Below are positions 1-7,624 of a stretch of 18,452 nt of DNA, piece by piece. The translations under genes and the position numbers were made by a program. The notes beneath the pieces are model-generated. The model made no database searches, was not told the DNA's origin, and was given only the letters and a program-made list of their open reading frames with translations. Source of the stretch: CAYXXZ01 sp964469165 (GTDB lineage: Bacteria > Pseudomonadota > Gammaproteobacteria > Pseudomonadales > Porticoccaceae); the NCBI GenBank assembly GCA_964469165.1, contig CAYXXZ010000060.1:1-18452 (forward strand), given 5' to 3'. Position 1 is the first letter of the stretch. Each line of letters starts with the position of its first letter.

Positions 1-103
1 TAGCCGTGGCACCTGTCAGCAGTGCAAATCTGTTTCTGCCGCGCAGGCTCCTAGGGCTTGCCCCTTGCAGCGGCGGCTGACGGCACTGTGCCAGATGCCC
101 CGC
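1..103 (-). CDS. Possible 5' part of a short-chain dehydrogenase (SDR), truncated by window edge
   Basis: One minus-strand frame stays open from 103 to the window edge. It ends in SLRGRNRFALLTGATA, which resembles the first beta strand and the start of the TGxxxGxG cofactor loop of SDR enzymes. An AGGAG lies at 52-48. No ATG, GTG or TTG occurs in this frame between the preceding gene and the motif, so the start is unexplained: it could be a rare start codon, a sequence error or a decayed 5' end. The frame lies just downstream of the FAD oxidoreductase on the same strand, so it could be the next gene of that operon. Only 34 codons are visible, so chance resemblance is possible. Confidence 0.3.
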
Positions 104-105
104 TG

Positions 106-1425
106 TCAGGTGGGGGCGAGCGACAAAATATTGTCGGCTGCGATACGTGAGGTAACGACGGCAACGTTTACCGAAGACAGTGACATGTAGTCCCCACAGA
201 GCTGTACCCTGGACTGTGCATCGATATCGTCCATGAAACCCGTCAGGGCTTCGAAGGTGCCACATTCCGCCAGTGTGGCAGCCTTGTGCCAGCGTTCGAT
301 GTGGTAAGTCTCAAGATTTGTGGCAACTTCGGGAATGATGCGCGCAACCTTGGCGCGGGCGCTTTCAAGAATCACTTCGTCACTCTCTGAAAACATTCGC
401 TCTCCCCAGCCGTGGATGAAATGCGCTGTCACCATGCCCTTGCCTGGAGGAGCCCTGCCTTCGCCCTTTTTGTTGTCGATGACCAGTGCCGCAAGCTCCG
501 GATCGACATCTTCGGGTACCTGCACCAAAATTGCATCAATGGCGGGTTCTGCGTCGAGACAGAAGGTGATGACGATATCCCTGCTGTATCTGAGATTTTC
601 CAGGTAGGCCCGCTGACGTTTTGTCAAACCGCTTGCGTAGAGACCGTAGAGTGATGGAGCGTCCGTGGCGATGATACAGTAGTCTGCGCTTTCAACCCGC
701 TCCAAGCCGTCGTGGCAAATGACGACCTCGACATGGGTTCCACAGTTTCTTACTTCTTTTACGGCTGTGTTGAGCCTGATATCCATCCCTTCGGCAAGCT
801 TCCTCGCAAGGGCGTCCATTCCCCCTGTCAGACTGAAAGGCTGGCCGGTCAGATTTTTCATGCACCAGAGAAGTTCCGCAAGAGGCGCTTCTTCGGGGGA
901 GTGCAGATACATGGTGCGAACAAAAGGGCCCAGAAGATAATCATTGACTTCGGAGGGAAAGTTGCGCCGGCAATAATCGGCAACCGATTCGCTATCAAGC
1001 CCTGCCGCGAGGCCCCCGTTGTGAAATGTCAGTCTGCCGTAGTTGCAGCAGATACTCAGGCCCAGCTTTGCCAGGCTCAGCTTGCTGCGCCAGCTGATGA
1101 GGCCGGTTTTCAGCATGGATGTGGCCATTGCCGCCATATCGAGCGCATACTCCTTGCCGTCGCGGAGGAAGATGCAATTTCCCTTCACGGTTTCCATCAT
1201 GTCGCCGAGACCGGCTTCGCGAATCAACTGAAGAGTTTCCGTGTAGGCTCCCGGTAGAATGCCGGCACCCACATCGATCTTGAATCCGTCAAGAGAGACG
1301 CTTTTCATTCTTCCCCCGACGAAGTCCGCTTTTTCGTAGAGGGTGATGTCGTGACCCTTCTTCTGCAGGCGATGGGCTGCAGAAACGCCGCCGATACCCG
1401 CTCCAACGATAATTACCTTGCTCAT
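106..1425 (-). CDS. FAD-dependent oxidoreductase, phytoene desaturase / amine oxidase-like
   Basis: This 439-residue flavoprotein has an N-terminal Rossmann motif GAGIGG (residues 8-13). It is followed by the acidic residue E31, which would bind the FAD ribose, and a GGRM motif (37-40) typical of the phytoene desaturase / protoporphyrinogen oxidase / amine oxidase superfamily. A C-terminal segment around 409-436 (LCGDYMSLSSVNVAV) matches the position of the second FAD-contact region. No signal peptide or transmembrane helix is evident, so it is probably cytoplasmic or membrane-associated. Length is normal for the superfamily. It starts 23 bp after the stop of the membrane-protein gene, so the two are probably co-transcribed. 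Family members desaturate or oxidise isoprenoids, porphyrinogens or amines, and the substrate here cannot be read from sequence. The superfamily call is firm; the reaction is open. Confidence 0.85.
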   Translation of the reverse strand: MSKVIIVGAGIGGVSAAHRLQKKGHDITLYEKADFVGGRMKSVSLDGFKIDVGAGILPGAYTETLQLIREAGLGDMMETVKGNCIFLRDGKEYALDMAAMATSMLKTGLISWRSKLSLAKLGLSICCNYGRLTFHNGGLAAGLDSESVADYCRRNFPSEVNDYLLGPFVRTMYLHSPEEAPLAELLWCMKNLTGQPFSLTGGMDALARKLAEGMDIRLNTAVKEVRNCGTHVEVVICHDGLERVESADYCIIATDAPSLYGLYASGLTKRQRAYLENLRYSRDIVITFCLDAEPAIDAILVQVPEDVDPELAALVIDNKKGEGRAPPGKGMVTAHFIHGWGERMFSESDEVILESARAKVARIIPEVATNLETYHIERWHKAATLAECGTFEALTGFMDDIDAQSRVQLCGDYMSLSSVNVAVVTSRIAADNILSLAPT

Positions 1426-1448
1426 AATTCAGTCCCGGATTTATTGTG

Positions 1449-2156
1449 TCAGAAAGGCCTGTGACTATACGTCCAGGGCTCGGCCCACGCATACCAGACG
1501 CCATTCAGTGTGGAGGCTATAAAGAAACCCGTGATTATGGAAGCAAAACCAAGAACGAAGGCATAGTGCGTATATTGGCGAGGATCACCTTTCGGACGTC
1601 TGTCGAGGGCGACGAGGATAGTCTTCGACATGAGGAGGCCGAAATAGGGGAAAAGGAACATCGCTGCAGAAAACCAGAAATTCGACCAGGGCATGCCCCA
1701 GAATAAATATCTTTCCTCCTGATGGTATTGGTATATGTGAGTAATGCTCGTATTGATGCATTCGAACAATGGAGTTCCAAAGATGGCCAGCAGCAGAAAA
1801 ATATAAACCGGCCCTTTGGCGCCGAATTTTCCTGTCAGCCTTTCATGATTCTTCAGAATGATGAGCGTTGGTATTCCAAAGAAAAAGGCGTAAAAAAAGA
1901 TCATGGCAGCCGGTGCGCCGACGCCATCCATAGTCCATGCCGGGATGAACCTTTCATCTACGGTAAGCCTGAAAAAATAACGGCTGTCGAACACCCATTC
2001 GAAAACAGCACCGCCAATGGCTGTGCCAGAGTAAACGCCGTAATATAATGGGTTGCGTGATCTCCAAACATAATAAGCACCGTAGATGAAAAGTGCCAGC
2101 GAGAGGACTTCGTAGGATCGGACTATCAGTAAACTGCTGGTGTCTGTGAATTGCAT
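1449..2156 (-). CDS. Polytopic membrane protein of uncertain family (AveC-like or CruF-like?)
   Basis: The 235-residue product has about six hydrophobic segments, at residues 9-31, 38-56, 81-101, 116-134, 157-183 and 197-220. Conserved-looking polar residues are buried among them: E53 in segment two, an FECINTS patch near 131-137, and WGMPWSNF (153-160). The open frame continues upstream to 2672 but would overlap the divergent regulator and loses its membrane character. I therefore chose the ATG at 2156, which follows a weak CAGGG. An in-frame ATG at 2204 is possible. Similar small membrane proteins are sometimes annotated as spirocyclase AveC-like. The GxPxxN pattern also recalls CruF-type carotenoid hydratases, which would suit the adjacent desaturase-like flavoprotein. 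Both assignments are inference from short motifs. It is the first gene of a probable two-gene operon with the FAD oxidoreductase. Confidence 0.75.
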   Translation of the reverse strand: MQFTDTSSLLIVRSYEVLSLALFIYGAYYVWRSRNPLYYGVYSGTAIGGAVFEWVFDSRYFFRLTVDERFIPAWTMDGVGAPAAMIFFYAFFFGIPTLIILKNHERLTGKFGAKGPVYIFLLLAIFGTPLFECINTSITHIYQYHQEERYLFWGMPWSNFWFSAAMFLFPYFGLLMSKTILVALDRRPKGDPRQYTHYAFVLGFASIITGFFIASTLNGVWYAWAEPWTYSHRPF

Positions 2157-2432
2157 GGTCTTTGCCCTGGGAGCTGTTCGGAGTCGATAGCCATGATAAG
2201 CCATGGCAGACATCACATGGAGGTTTGGATATTGCAACGAGTGCCATGGTTGATACAATATCGGCCACGGTAGGTAGCCGGCCCTGATCGTGAATGCTGT
2301 TTGAAAATTCCCCCTGAAGCCAGAGCCTGCTATTCGGAAAACATTGCTCACCGAAATACCGTCAGAGAAAATATAAACTTGTGATGCTCGGGTTGTTAAT
2401 TGCGCCAATCTCTCTCGGGATGGAAAGAATAA

Positions 2433-3443
2433 ATGATCAGATCGAAAAAAATTGCTTGCTTCGTAAAGGCCGCCGCAGATGATGGCGTCGATGTTGATGC
2501 GATATTGGCATCCGTCTCCATGAGTTTTGATGATCTGAACGAGCCGAATTCCTTGATCAGTTATGGGTGCGCGGTTGCCGTCCTGTCTGCGCTTCAAAAG
2601 TACTGTTCTCCCGAATTTCCTCTTCGCAATGGTGCAAGGTCGCGACAACTGGATCTGGGTATCGTAGGGCATGCATTGTTGAGCTCGCCTTCCATGAGTG
2701 AGCTGGTCGATTTCTGGGTGAAGTATTCAGAGATTGTTGGCCACCCGTTGAAATTTACCTCCAGGCTGGAAGGAAAATATTGGGTCCTGGAAATGACTCC
2801 GCGGTTCCCGATGCCAGAAAAGGTGTTGCGATTTGTTCTGGAGGATGCGATCAGTAGCCAGGTGCCTTTGGGGCGAGACTGTGTGGGCGCCGATTTCGCT
2901 ACTATCCGCTATGAAATGACAGTATCAGCTCCTCCGGATCCGGGCATTTATTCCCGCTGGCTGGATGCCCCTGTTCGTTTCAATTGTTCGCGGAACCGGG
3001 TAGTCATGGACAGGCGTTTCTACACAAGGCGTGTTGCCAGTGCGGACCAGGAAGTCTTGTCGATATGTGAAAAGCATTGTGTGAGGATATTGCAGGATAT
3101 AAGTGCGGGAGCGCCCTATGCCAGTAAGATCAAGGCGCTTTTCCTGGCTTCTCGCGGCGTGATCCCCAGCGAACGTGATGCGGCCGCAAAGCTTGGCATG
3201 AGTGTTCGCTCCCTGCACAGGAGGCTGGCCGAGGAGGGTTACAGTTATCAGCAGCTGCTGAATGATTATCGCAGGGATTATGCGTTCGAGCTCTTGAAAG
3301 AGCAGACATTGGAGGTAAAGGAGATCGCCTTTGTTCTCGGCTACAGTAACGCAAGCAGTTTCAGAAGAGCCTTCAAGGAATGGACGGGGATGACTGTAAC
3401 GGGCTGGCTCGCTGGCCAGGGTGTCGCCAAGGCCAGTGCCTGA
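2433..3443 (+). CDS. AraC-family transcriptional regulator
   Basis: The 336-residue protein has the two-part layout of the OruR/ArgR-like AraC subfamily. An N-terminal effector-binding region covers about residues 15-205, with the typical GxxGHALLSSPSMSELVDFW stretch around 76-95. A C-terminal DNA-binding domain has two helix-turn-helices. The first is near 250-276 (AAKLGMSVRSLHRRLAEEG) and the second near 294-320 (VKEIAFVLGYSNASSFRRAF). The start ATG at 2433 follows a weak GGAAAG. The gene is divergent from the membrane-protein / flavoprotein pair and convergent with the TonB receptor, so it is a plausible regulator of either; the divergent unit is the likelier target. In this subfamily the ligand is usually a small metabolite or acid. 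The specific ligand is unknown. Confidence 0.93.
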   Translation: MIRSKKIACFVKAAADDGVDVDAILASVSMSFDDLNEPNSLISYGCAVAVLSALQKYCSPEFPLRNGARSRQLDLGIVGHALLSSPSMSELVDFWVKYSEIVGHPLKFTSRLEGKYWVLEMTPRFPMPEKVLRFVLEDAISSQVPLGRDCVGADFATIRYEMTVSAPPDPGIYSRWLDAPVRFNCSRNRVVMDRRFYTRRVASADQEVLSICEKHCVRILQDISAGAPYASKIKALFLASRGVIPSERDAAAKLGMSVRSLHRRLAEEGYSYQQLLNDYRRDYAFELLKEQTLEVKEIAFVLGYSNASSFRRAFKEWTGMTVTGWLAGQGVAKASA

Positions 3444-3448
3444 CCAAA

Positions 3449-3487
3449 GGCCTTGAATACCGATTGCGCAGGGTGATATTCAAGGCC
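3449..3487. terminator. Convergent hairpin, probable bidirectional terminator
   Basis: A perfect 11-bp inverted repeat has arms GGCCTTGAATA at 3449-3459 and TATTCAAGGCC at 3477-3487, with a 17-nt loop. It begins six bases after the regulator stop and lies 38 bp past the receptor stop on the other strand. No strong U-tract follows on either strand (ACAAGTTTT on plus, TTTGG on minus). It may therefore act only partly as an intrinsic terminator, or may protect transcript 3' ends. Confidence 0.55.
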
Positions 3488-3525
3488 ACAAGTTTTGGCC
3501 GTTGGATGATCGTCTTACCATACCT

Positions 3526-5832
3526 CTAGAACGCATACTCGATCTTTGCGTGATAGGTTCGGGGCTCCGCGGATGAAACGGCGCTTCCGAAGGTGGCCAC
3601 ATCGTCATAATAGGAATATTTTTCGTTCGAGAGATTAACCCCTTTAAGGGTAAAAGTTATGTTATCTCCTGGCAGAGTCAGGCTTATGCCGGCGTTGAGC
3701 AGGGTATAGGATTTCTGCTCTGTGTTGTTTTGAGGTTCCCAGTAGAACCCGTCGTTATAATAGATATTGCCAAACACCGTCACCAGGCCCAGCTCGGTAG
3801 CGGCCTCATAGGTGGCGGAAAGATTGCCGGTGAACTCTGGCGAGCGATTCAGTTTGTTGCCCTTTGCGTCGCCCGAATACACAAAGTTGCCGCCAAATCC
3901 CGTGGGAGTGAAGAAGGGGGCGTTGTCAAAGGATGTATATTCGGTATGCAGGTAGGAAACACCCAGGCGCAGTTCAAGATTGTCGATGGGCAAGGCGATG
4001 ATGTCGAACTCGGCGCCATGGATTTCCGCTTCACCGGCATTCAGAGTGAGAGTGGAACCGACAGCGGCGGAGTTTAGTTGCAGATCCTTGTAGTCGTAGT
4101 AGAACGCGGCGCCATTGATCTGCAATCTATGCTCAAACCACATGGATTTGAAGCCGATCTCGTAAGCGTCAAGAAATTCGGGGTCAACCGGGCCCGGATT
4201 GGATGGGTTGGGTAAATTGTAGAGGCCGCTTTTGAATCCGCGGTTGTAGCTGGCGTAAAGCATCAGGTCGCGAGTGAACTGGTGATTGATGGAGGTGCGC
4301 CAGGTCGGTTCCGTCCAGGATTTTTGATCGCTCAAAACCATGGCGCCATCCGCTGTGATCGGGATCGGCACGTACTCGGCGCTATGGAAGTCGCTCAATG
4401 AGGTGAAAAATGGACCCGCAGGGCCGCCGAGAACGATCTGATGGGAAGCGCTGTATTCACGCTTGTCGTGACTCAGGCGGAAGCCGGCGGTAACATTGGT
4501 CTTGCTCGTCAGTTGATAATCCAGCTGCAGAAATGCAGCGTAGGATGTTGTTTCCTGTGCCGGATCCGCCTGGTAGGCAATGGCGTTTGGCACCAGGCCA
4601 GCAACACCGAAGCCACTCAGATTGAACGTGTCGTAGCTGGTTTGGCTATCCAGGTAGTAGAGCCCTGCAATCCAGCGCAGTCCTTCCTGGTTGCTGGATT
4701 CCAGGCGAAACTCCTGCTGCAAGCTGTCTGCACGGTTTTGAAGAGGCGCATAAATGACTGGCAGGATACTGCCCTCCTGGTCAAGAATCTGTGACGCCTT
4801 GTTCTCCCGATACGATGAAATGGAGATGACGTCCAGGGTGTCGAGGGAATGCCTTATTTCCAGCTGTATTCCATAATCTTCGGCTTCGTAATAGGGGTCG
4901 GTATCGGAATTGATGTCGTAGAAATCGCCGGTGTTTACGGTGGCATTCGCCGCAGCAACGGGCGCACAGATCCCGGCTTCGGAAGGAGATGGGCTGCCTG
5001 GGTTGCCGCCAAGCCCCGCGATACAGCCTGCGAAGACGACCTGGCCATCAACGCCGAGGGAACCGGGTGCTGGCTGACGTGCGATGCTGATGCTCGACTC
5101 CATATCGGTATAGTCAACTGCAAGCGTGACGTCGGTATTGTCGCTGGTGTCCCAGCGCCATTTGTTTCTGATGCCGAATTCTTCACTTTTATTGGCGTCG
5201 TTGCCGGTAAACCTGTTCTTGCCGTAGCCTTTTCCCTGGTCGCTGAACGTGATGGCGAGATCCGTGTAGAGGTTGTCGACCACTGCCGTGGTGCCATAGA
5301 ACCCGGCGGCGAATGTGTCGTAACTTCCGTAGGAAATCGACAGATTTCCCGCCGTCTCGGCCTGTGGTGTTTTGGTGATGATGTGAACGAGCCCGCCCGT
5401 GGCATTGCGGCCGAAGAGTGTTCCTTGCGGCCCCTTGAGCACTTCGATGCGTTCGATGTTGTTGAATGACTGGATGACGGAATAAGGTGAGAGACGATAA
5501 ACGCCGTCCACATAGGTGGCGATACTGCCTTCTTCGCCCCCAGCCGCCTGCTGGGTACCTACACCTCGCAAGTAAGGCACACTGGAACCTACCTGTCGAC
5601 CAAACTGTAATCCCGGTACAACCTGTGACAGGGTGTCGGCGTTGTTGACACCCGCCTTTTCGAGACCATCTCCTGAAAATGCGCTGATGGCGATGGGAAC
5701 ATCCTGGACCCTTTCGGAGCGCTTTTGAGCGGTTACTATGATTTCCTCGATTTGTGCCAGCGCGGGGGCGGTACCCCAGATCGCGATGCTGACAACGGCT
5801 GTTGGCCATATTTTGTTGGTGAATGCAGTCAT
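3526..5832 (-). CDS. TonB-dependent outer-membrane receptor
   Basis: The 768-residue protein opens with a signal peptide (hydrophobic core about 10-22, APALA before Q27). A TonB-box-like EEIIVTA follows at 29-35, then the plug domain, with features such as VPIAISAFSGDGL, SVPYLRGVG, YVDGVYR and VLKGPQGTLFGRNATGG. The rest is a beta-barrel rich in aromatic-alternating strands, ending in IEYAF with the terminal phenylalanine expected for BAM-mediated insertion. It would import a bulky or scarce ligand across the outer membrane using TonB energy. The plug resembles the proteobacterial receptors often found beside catabolic genes, but no residue gives the ligand away. A possible disulphide pair lies in a predicted external loop (FAGCIAG ... 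AGICAPV). The start is backed by AGGGGGA eight bases upstream. Confidence 0.93.
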   Translation of the reverse strand: MTAFTNKIWPTAVVSIAIWGTAPALAQIEEIIVTAQKRSERVQDVPIAISAFSGDGLEKAGVNNADTLSQVVPGLQFGRQVGSSVPYLRGVGTQQAAGGEEGSIATYVDGVYRLSPYSVIQSFNNIERIEVLKGPQGTLFGRNATGGLVHIITKTPQAETAGNLSISYGSYDTFAAGFYGTTAVVDNLYTDLAITFSDQGKGYGKNRFTGNDANKSEEFGIRNKWRWDTSDNTDVTLAVDYTDMESSISIARQPAPGSLGVDGQVVFAGCIAGLGGNPGSPSPSEAGICAPVAAANATVNTGDFYDINSDTDPYYEAEDYGIQLEIRHSLDTLDVISISSYRENKASQILDQEGSILPVIYAPLQNRADSLQQEFRLESSNQEGLRWIAGLYYLDSQTSYDTFNLSGFGVAGLVPNAIAYQADPAQETTSYAAFLQLDYQLTSKTNVTAGFRLSHDKREYSASHQIVLGGPAGPFFTSLSDFHSAEYVPIPITADGAMVLSDQKSWTEPTWRTSINHQFTRDLMLYASYNRGFKSGLYNLPNPSNPGPVDPEFLDAYEIGFKSMWFEHRLQINGAAFYYDYKDLQLNSAAVGSTLTLNAGEAEIHGAEFDIIALPIDNLELRLGVSYLHTEYTSFDNAPFFTPTGFGGNFVYSGDAKGNKLNRSPEFTGNLSATYEAATELGLVTVFGNIYYNDGFYWEPQNNTEQKSYTLLNAGISLTLPGDNITFTLKGVNLSNEKYSYYDDVATFGSAVSSAEPRTYHAKIEYAF

Positions 5833-5853
5833 GTTTCCCCCTGTATTATTTCC

Positions 5854-5874
5854 GGCTTATGATATGAATAAGCC
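5854..5874 (-). promoter_or_regulatory. Perfect dyad in the leader of the TonB receptor gene
   Basis: GGCTTAT (5854-5860) and ATAAGCC (5868-5874) form a perfect 7-bp inverted repeat around a 7-nt centre. It lies 22-42 bases upstream of the receptor start codon, just 5' of its Shine-Dalgarno. It could be a protein operator or an mRNA hairpin affecting translation. No known binding-site consensus is recognised. Confidence 0.35.
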
Positions 5875-6015
5875 CGTTGTGATTCTGTATTGGCTGGCTG
5901 CACATCGTATAAGCTGAGGCGTGTACCGTTAACTGGCGTGTTGTGATAGATGTAGACAAGAAAGTTACATTTCTTGCCAAATGCCGAAATCATTCTCTGG
6001 TCCGGGACGATGGGG

Positions 6016-7092
6016 TCATGGTTGGCTGGGCTCTGACCAGGCCCCTGCGGCGTCCAGGTCCTCAATGGCGATGCAGGCGCGTTCCGAGCAGGGAATGCAT
6101 ACCTCCTCTGGCTGCCATTCCGGGGGACAGAGAATCCAGACGAAGTTGTAAAAGACATGGCGGCGATATTCGAGCCAGGCAGTGTCAAAACCCGGCGATG
6201 TCACGCCCTGTTCACCGAGAACGGCCAGGTAGTGATCGATCAGATCGCTTTCACCGTGGCGCCGGTCGGAAGGGCTCAGAGAGCTACAGATGAAATAGGC
6301 GATATCGTGAGCCCAATGCCCTCGCATGACCACTTGCCAGTCAATGTAGGCGGGACTTCCATCGCGGCTCAGGTAGAGATTGCCACAATGTGCGTCTCCA
6401 TGTATCAGGCAGTGGGCGTGGGTGCGGTCGTAGTGCAATTGGTGCAACATCAATTCACGCATTTTTTTTCGGTCGCTGAATTTTTCTTTGATAAATTGCC
6501 CTCTTGGCAAGCCGAGAGCTCGCTGCCAGTTTTCCGCTTCGAACAGGTAGCTGGATGAAACGTCAAATAGCAATGAATCGCCTTTTTTCAACCAGTCCAG
6601 TGTTTGCAGATGTGGATGATTCCAGTATCTGGCGTGGAGCTTGGCCAGTCTTTCCACAACGCTTGCGGCCTGTTCGAGGCTGATGGCCGTTGCTGCACTC
6701 AGGAAAACGGCGTTGCGGGCAAGGAGATCCTCCAGAAGCAAAACGGATCGCCCCGTTCTGGCGTCGACATGAGCAAAGTAAGCGATGGGTAAACCGATAT
6801 CGAGGTCCGCTGCCAGGTGTTTGTAGAACAGGGTTTCTCCTGTATATATCGCTGAATGCTCTTCGCTGTGGGCTTCGAGACCGGCTTTGAACCACATGGT
6901 GGGAGGCAGGCCATGTCGATGCCCATCTTCGTTATAGGTCAGCAACAGTCGCACTTTGGTTGCAGTGCCGTTGATTACAGTGCCTATATGTACAGAGCGG
7001 ACTTCCGTGCCTGGAAATGATTGCGACAACACGACGGTTAGCCAGAGGTGATCGATTTCACTGATGTTGTTGGGAATGTTGATGTTGTTCAC
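6016..7092 (-). CDS. Aminoglycoside-phosphotransferase / EcKinase-like phosphotransferase
   Basis: The product has a small-molecule kinase fold. From the GTG at 7092 (358 residues) it shows a candidate ATP lysine in TMWFKAG (K69) and a candidate helix-C glutamate in YTGETLFYKHL (about E86). The hinge-like VLLLEDL is near 117-123, Brenner's motif HGDAHCGN at 231-238 supplies the catalytic aspartate, and the metal-binding IDWQ is at 250-253. Such proteins phosphorylate hydroxyls of small molecules; the EcKinase-like branch is frequent in bacteria that handle steroid-like or lipid compounds. A GTG at 7104 is also in frame, but the one at 7092 has GGAG six bases upstream and is preferred. The gene is 183 bp upstream of the TonB receptor on the same strand, so uptake and phosphorylation of one ligand is a reasonable guess. 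An antibiotic-resistance role is not supported. Confidence 0.8.
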   Translation of the reverse strand: MNNINIPNNISEIDHLWLTVVLSQSFPGTEVRSVHIGTVINGTATKVRLLLTYNEDGHRHGLPPTMWFKAGLEAHSEEHSAIYTGETLFYKHLAADLDIGLPIAYFAHVDARTGRSVLLLEDLLARNAVFLSAATAISLEQAASVVERLAKLHARYWNHPHLQTLDWLKKGDSLLFDVSSSYLFEAENWQRALGLPRGQFIKEKFSDRKKMRELMLHQLHYDRTHAHCLIHGDAHCGNLYLSRDGSPAYIDWQVVMRGHWAHDIAYFICSSLSPSDRRHGESDLIDHYLAVLGEQGVTSPGFDTAWLEYRRHVFYNFVWILCPPEWQPEEVCIPCSERACIAIEDLDAAGAWSEPSQP

Positions 7093-7570
7093 GTCAGGCT
7101 CCACAGTTGCTTGGAAGGGGTTTGATCTGGATTGCGCTTGAAAAGACCATTACCCAGGGCCAGTCGTGATTGACCGGGATAGTTGGTTTCAACAGGCTGG
7201 GACTTGAGATATATGCTAACCCGTGTATTCTTTGGGCAGGCATGGATTGATGTCGCAGAGCAGGACAGGCTTGATACAAATTTGGCCGGCTTGGATTTTT
7301 ACCAGCGATTCAGCAACGAGGCGCACTGATTGCGGCGCTCTCATTTGGATTGCGGACTACCTGTTGCGGCATTTGCTGAGGAGAAAAATTAAAAAGAATA
7401 TCTCTCGTTGCGCGCTGCATTCCGTAGGGGCAATTGCGCGAACCGATAAAGCCGGTTTCATGAATTGCCCCTGTCCACTTGAAGGTGGCGGCCGTAGATC
7501 CACAAATACGTGGCCTAGATTGCAAGTTTGTGTGCAACCTCCGGGGTTTTTTACCTTCAACCTGCAGACA
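7093..7570. other. Gene-free stretch with a hairpin
   Basis: About 480 bases lie between the phosphotransferase start and the dioxygenase-cluster terminator. No open frame here has a recognisable product, good codon character or a convincing ribosome site. The stretch must contain the phosphotransferase promoter on the minus strand, but I see no clear -35/-10 pair. The only strong structure is the palindrome at 7427-7471. Confidence 0.6.
7427..7471. repeat. Two-tier hairpin, REP-like palindrome candidate
   Basis: GGGGCAATT (7427-7435) pairs perfectly with AATTGCCCC (7463-7471). Inside that, a symmetric 5x5 internal loop leads to an inner stem AACCG (7441-7445) / CGGTT (7453-7457) with a 7-nt loop. 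There is no U-tract. The flanking GTAGGGGC resembles the ends of dispersed palindromic repeats seen in many bacteria. One copy alone cannot prove it is a repeat. Confidence 0.45.
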
Positions 7571-7605
7571 TAAAAAAAGCCCCCGGCAGCGTAGCTGGCG
7601 GGGGC
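7571..7605 (-). terminator. Intrinsic terminator of the dioxygenase cluster
   Basis: On the minus strand, GCCCCCGCCAGC, a 3-nt loop and GCTGCCGGGGGC form a 12-bp stem with one mismatch (7605-7579), followed at once by seven U residues (7578-7572). It lies 19 bp past the stop of the beta-subunit gene, which it ends. Confidence 0.9.
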
Positions 7606-7624
7606 ACAGGATGGGCAATGCTTT

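Noticed and set aside
2157..2672. N-terminal extension of the membrane-protein frame
   Set aside because: It would overlap the divergent AraC gene by about 240 bp, and the extra residues are not membrane-like or family-like.
6016..7104. Aminoglycoside resistance gene
   Set aside because: The kinase motifs are shared across the whole phosphotransferase superfamily, and the context is catabolic. Nothing in the sequence points to an antibiotic substrate.
7223..7618. Small open frames on both strands in the gene-free stretch (116, 102 and 67 codons)
   Set aside because: Compositions are non-protein-like, there is no convincing ribosome site, and they overlap the palindrome or the terminator.
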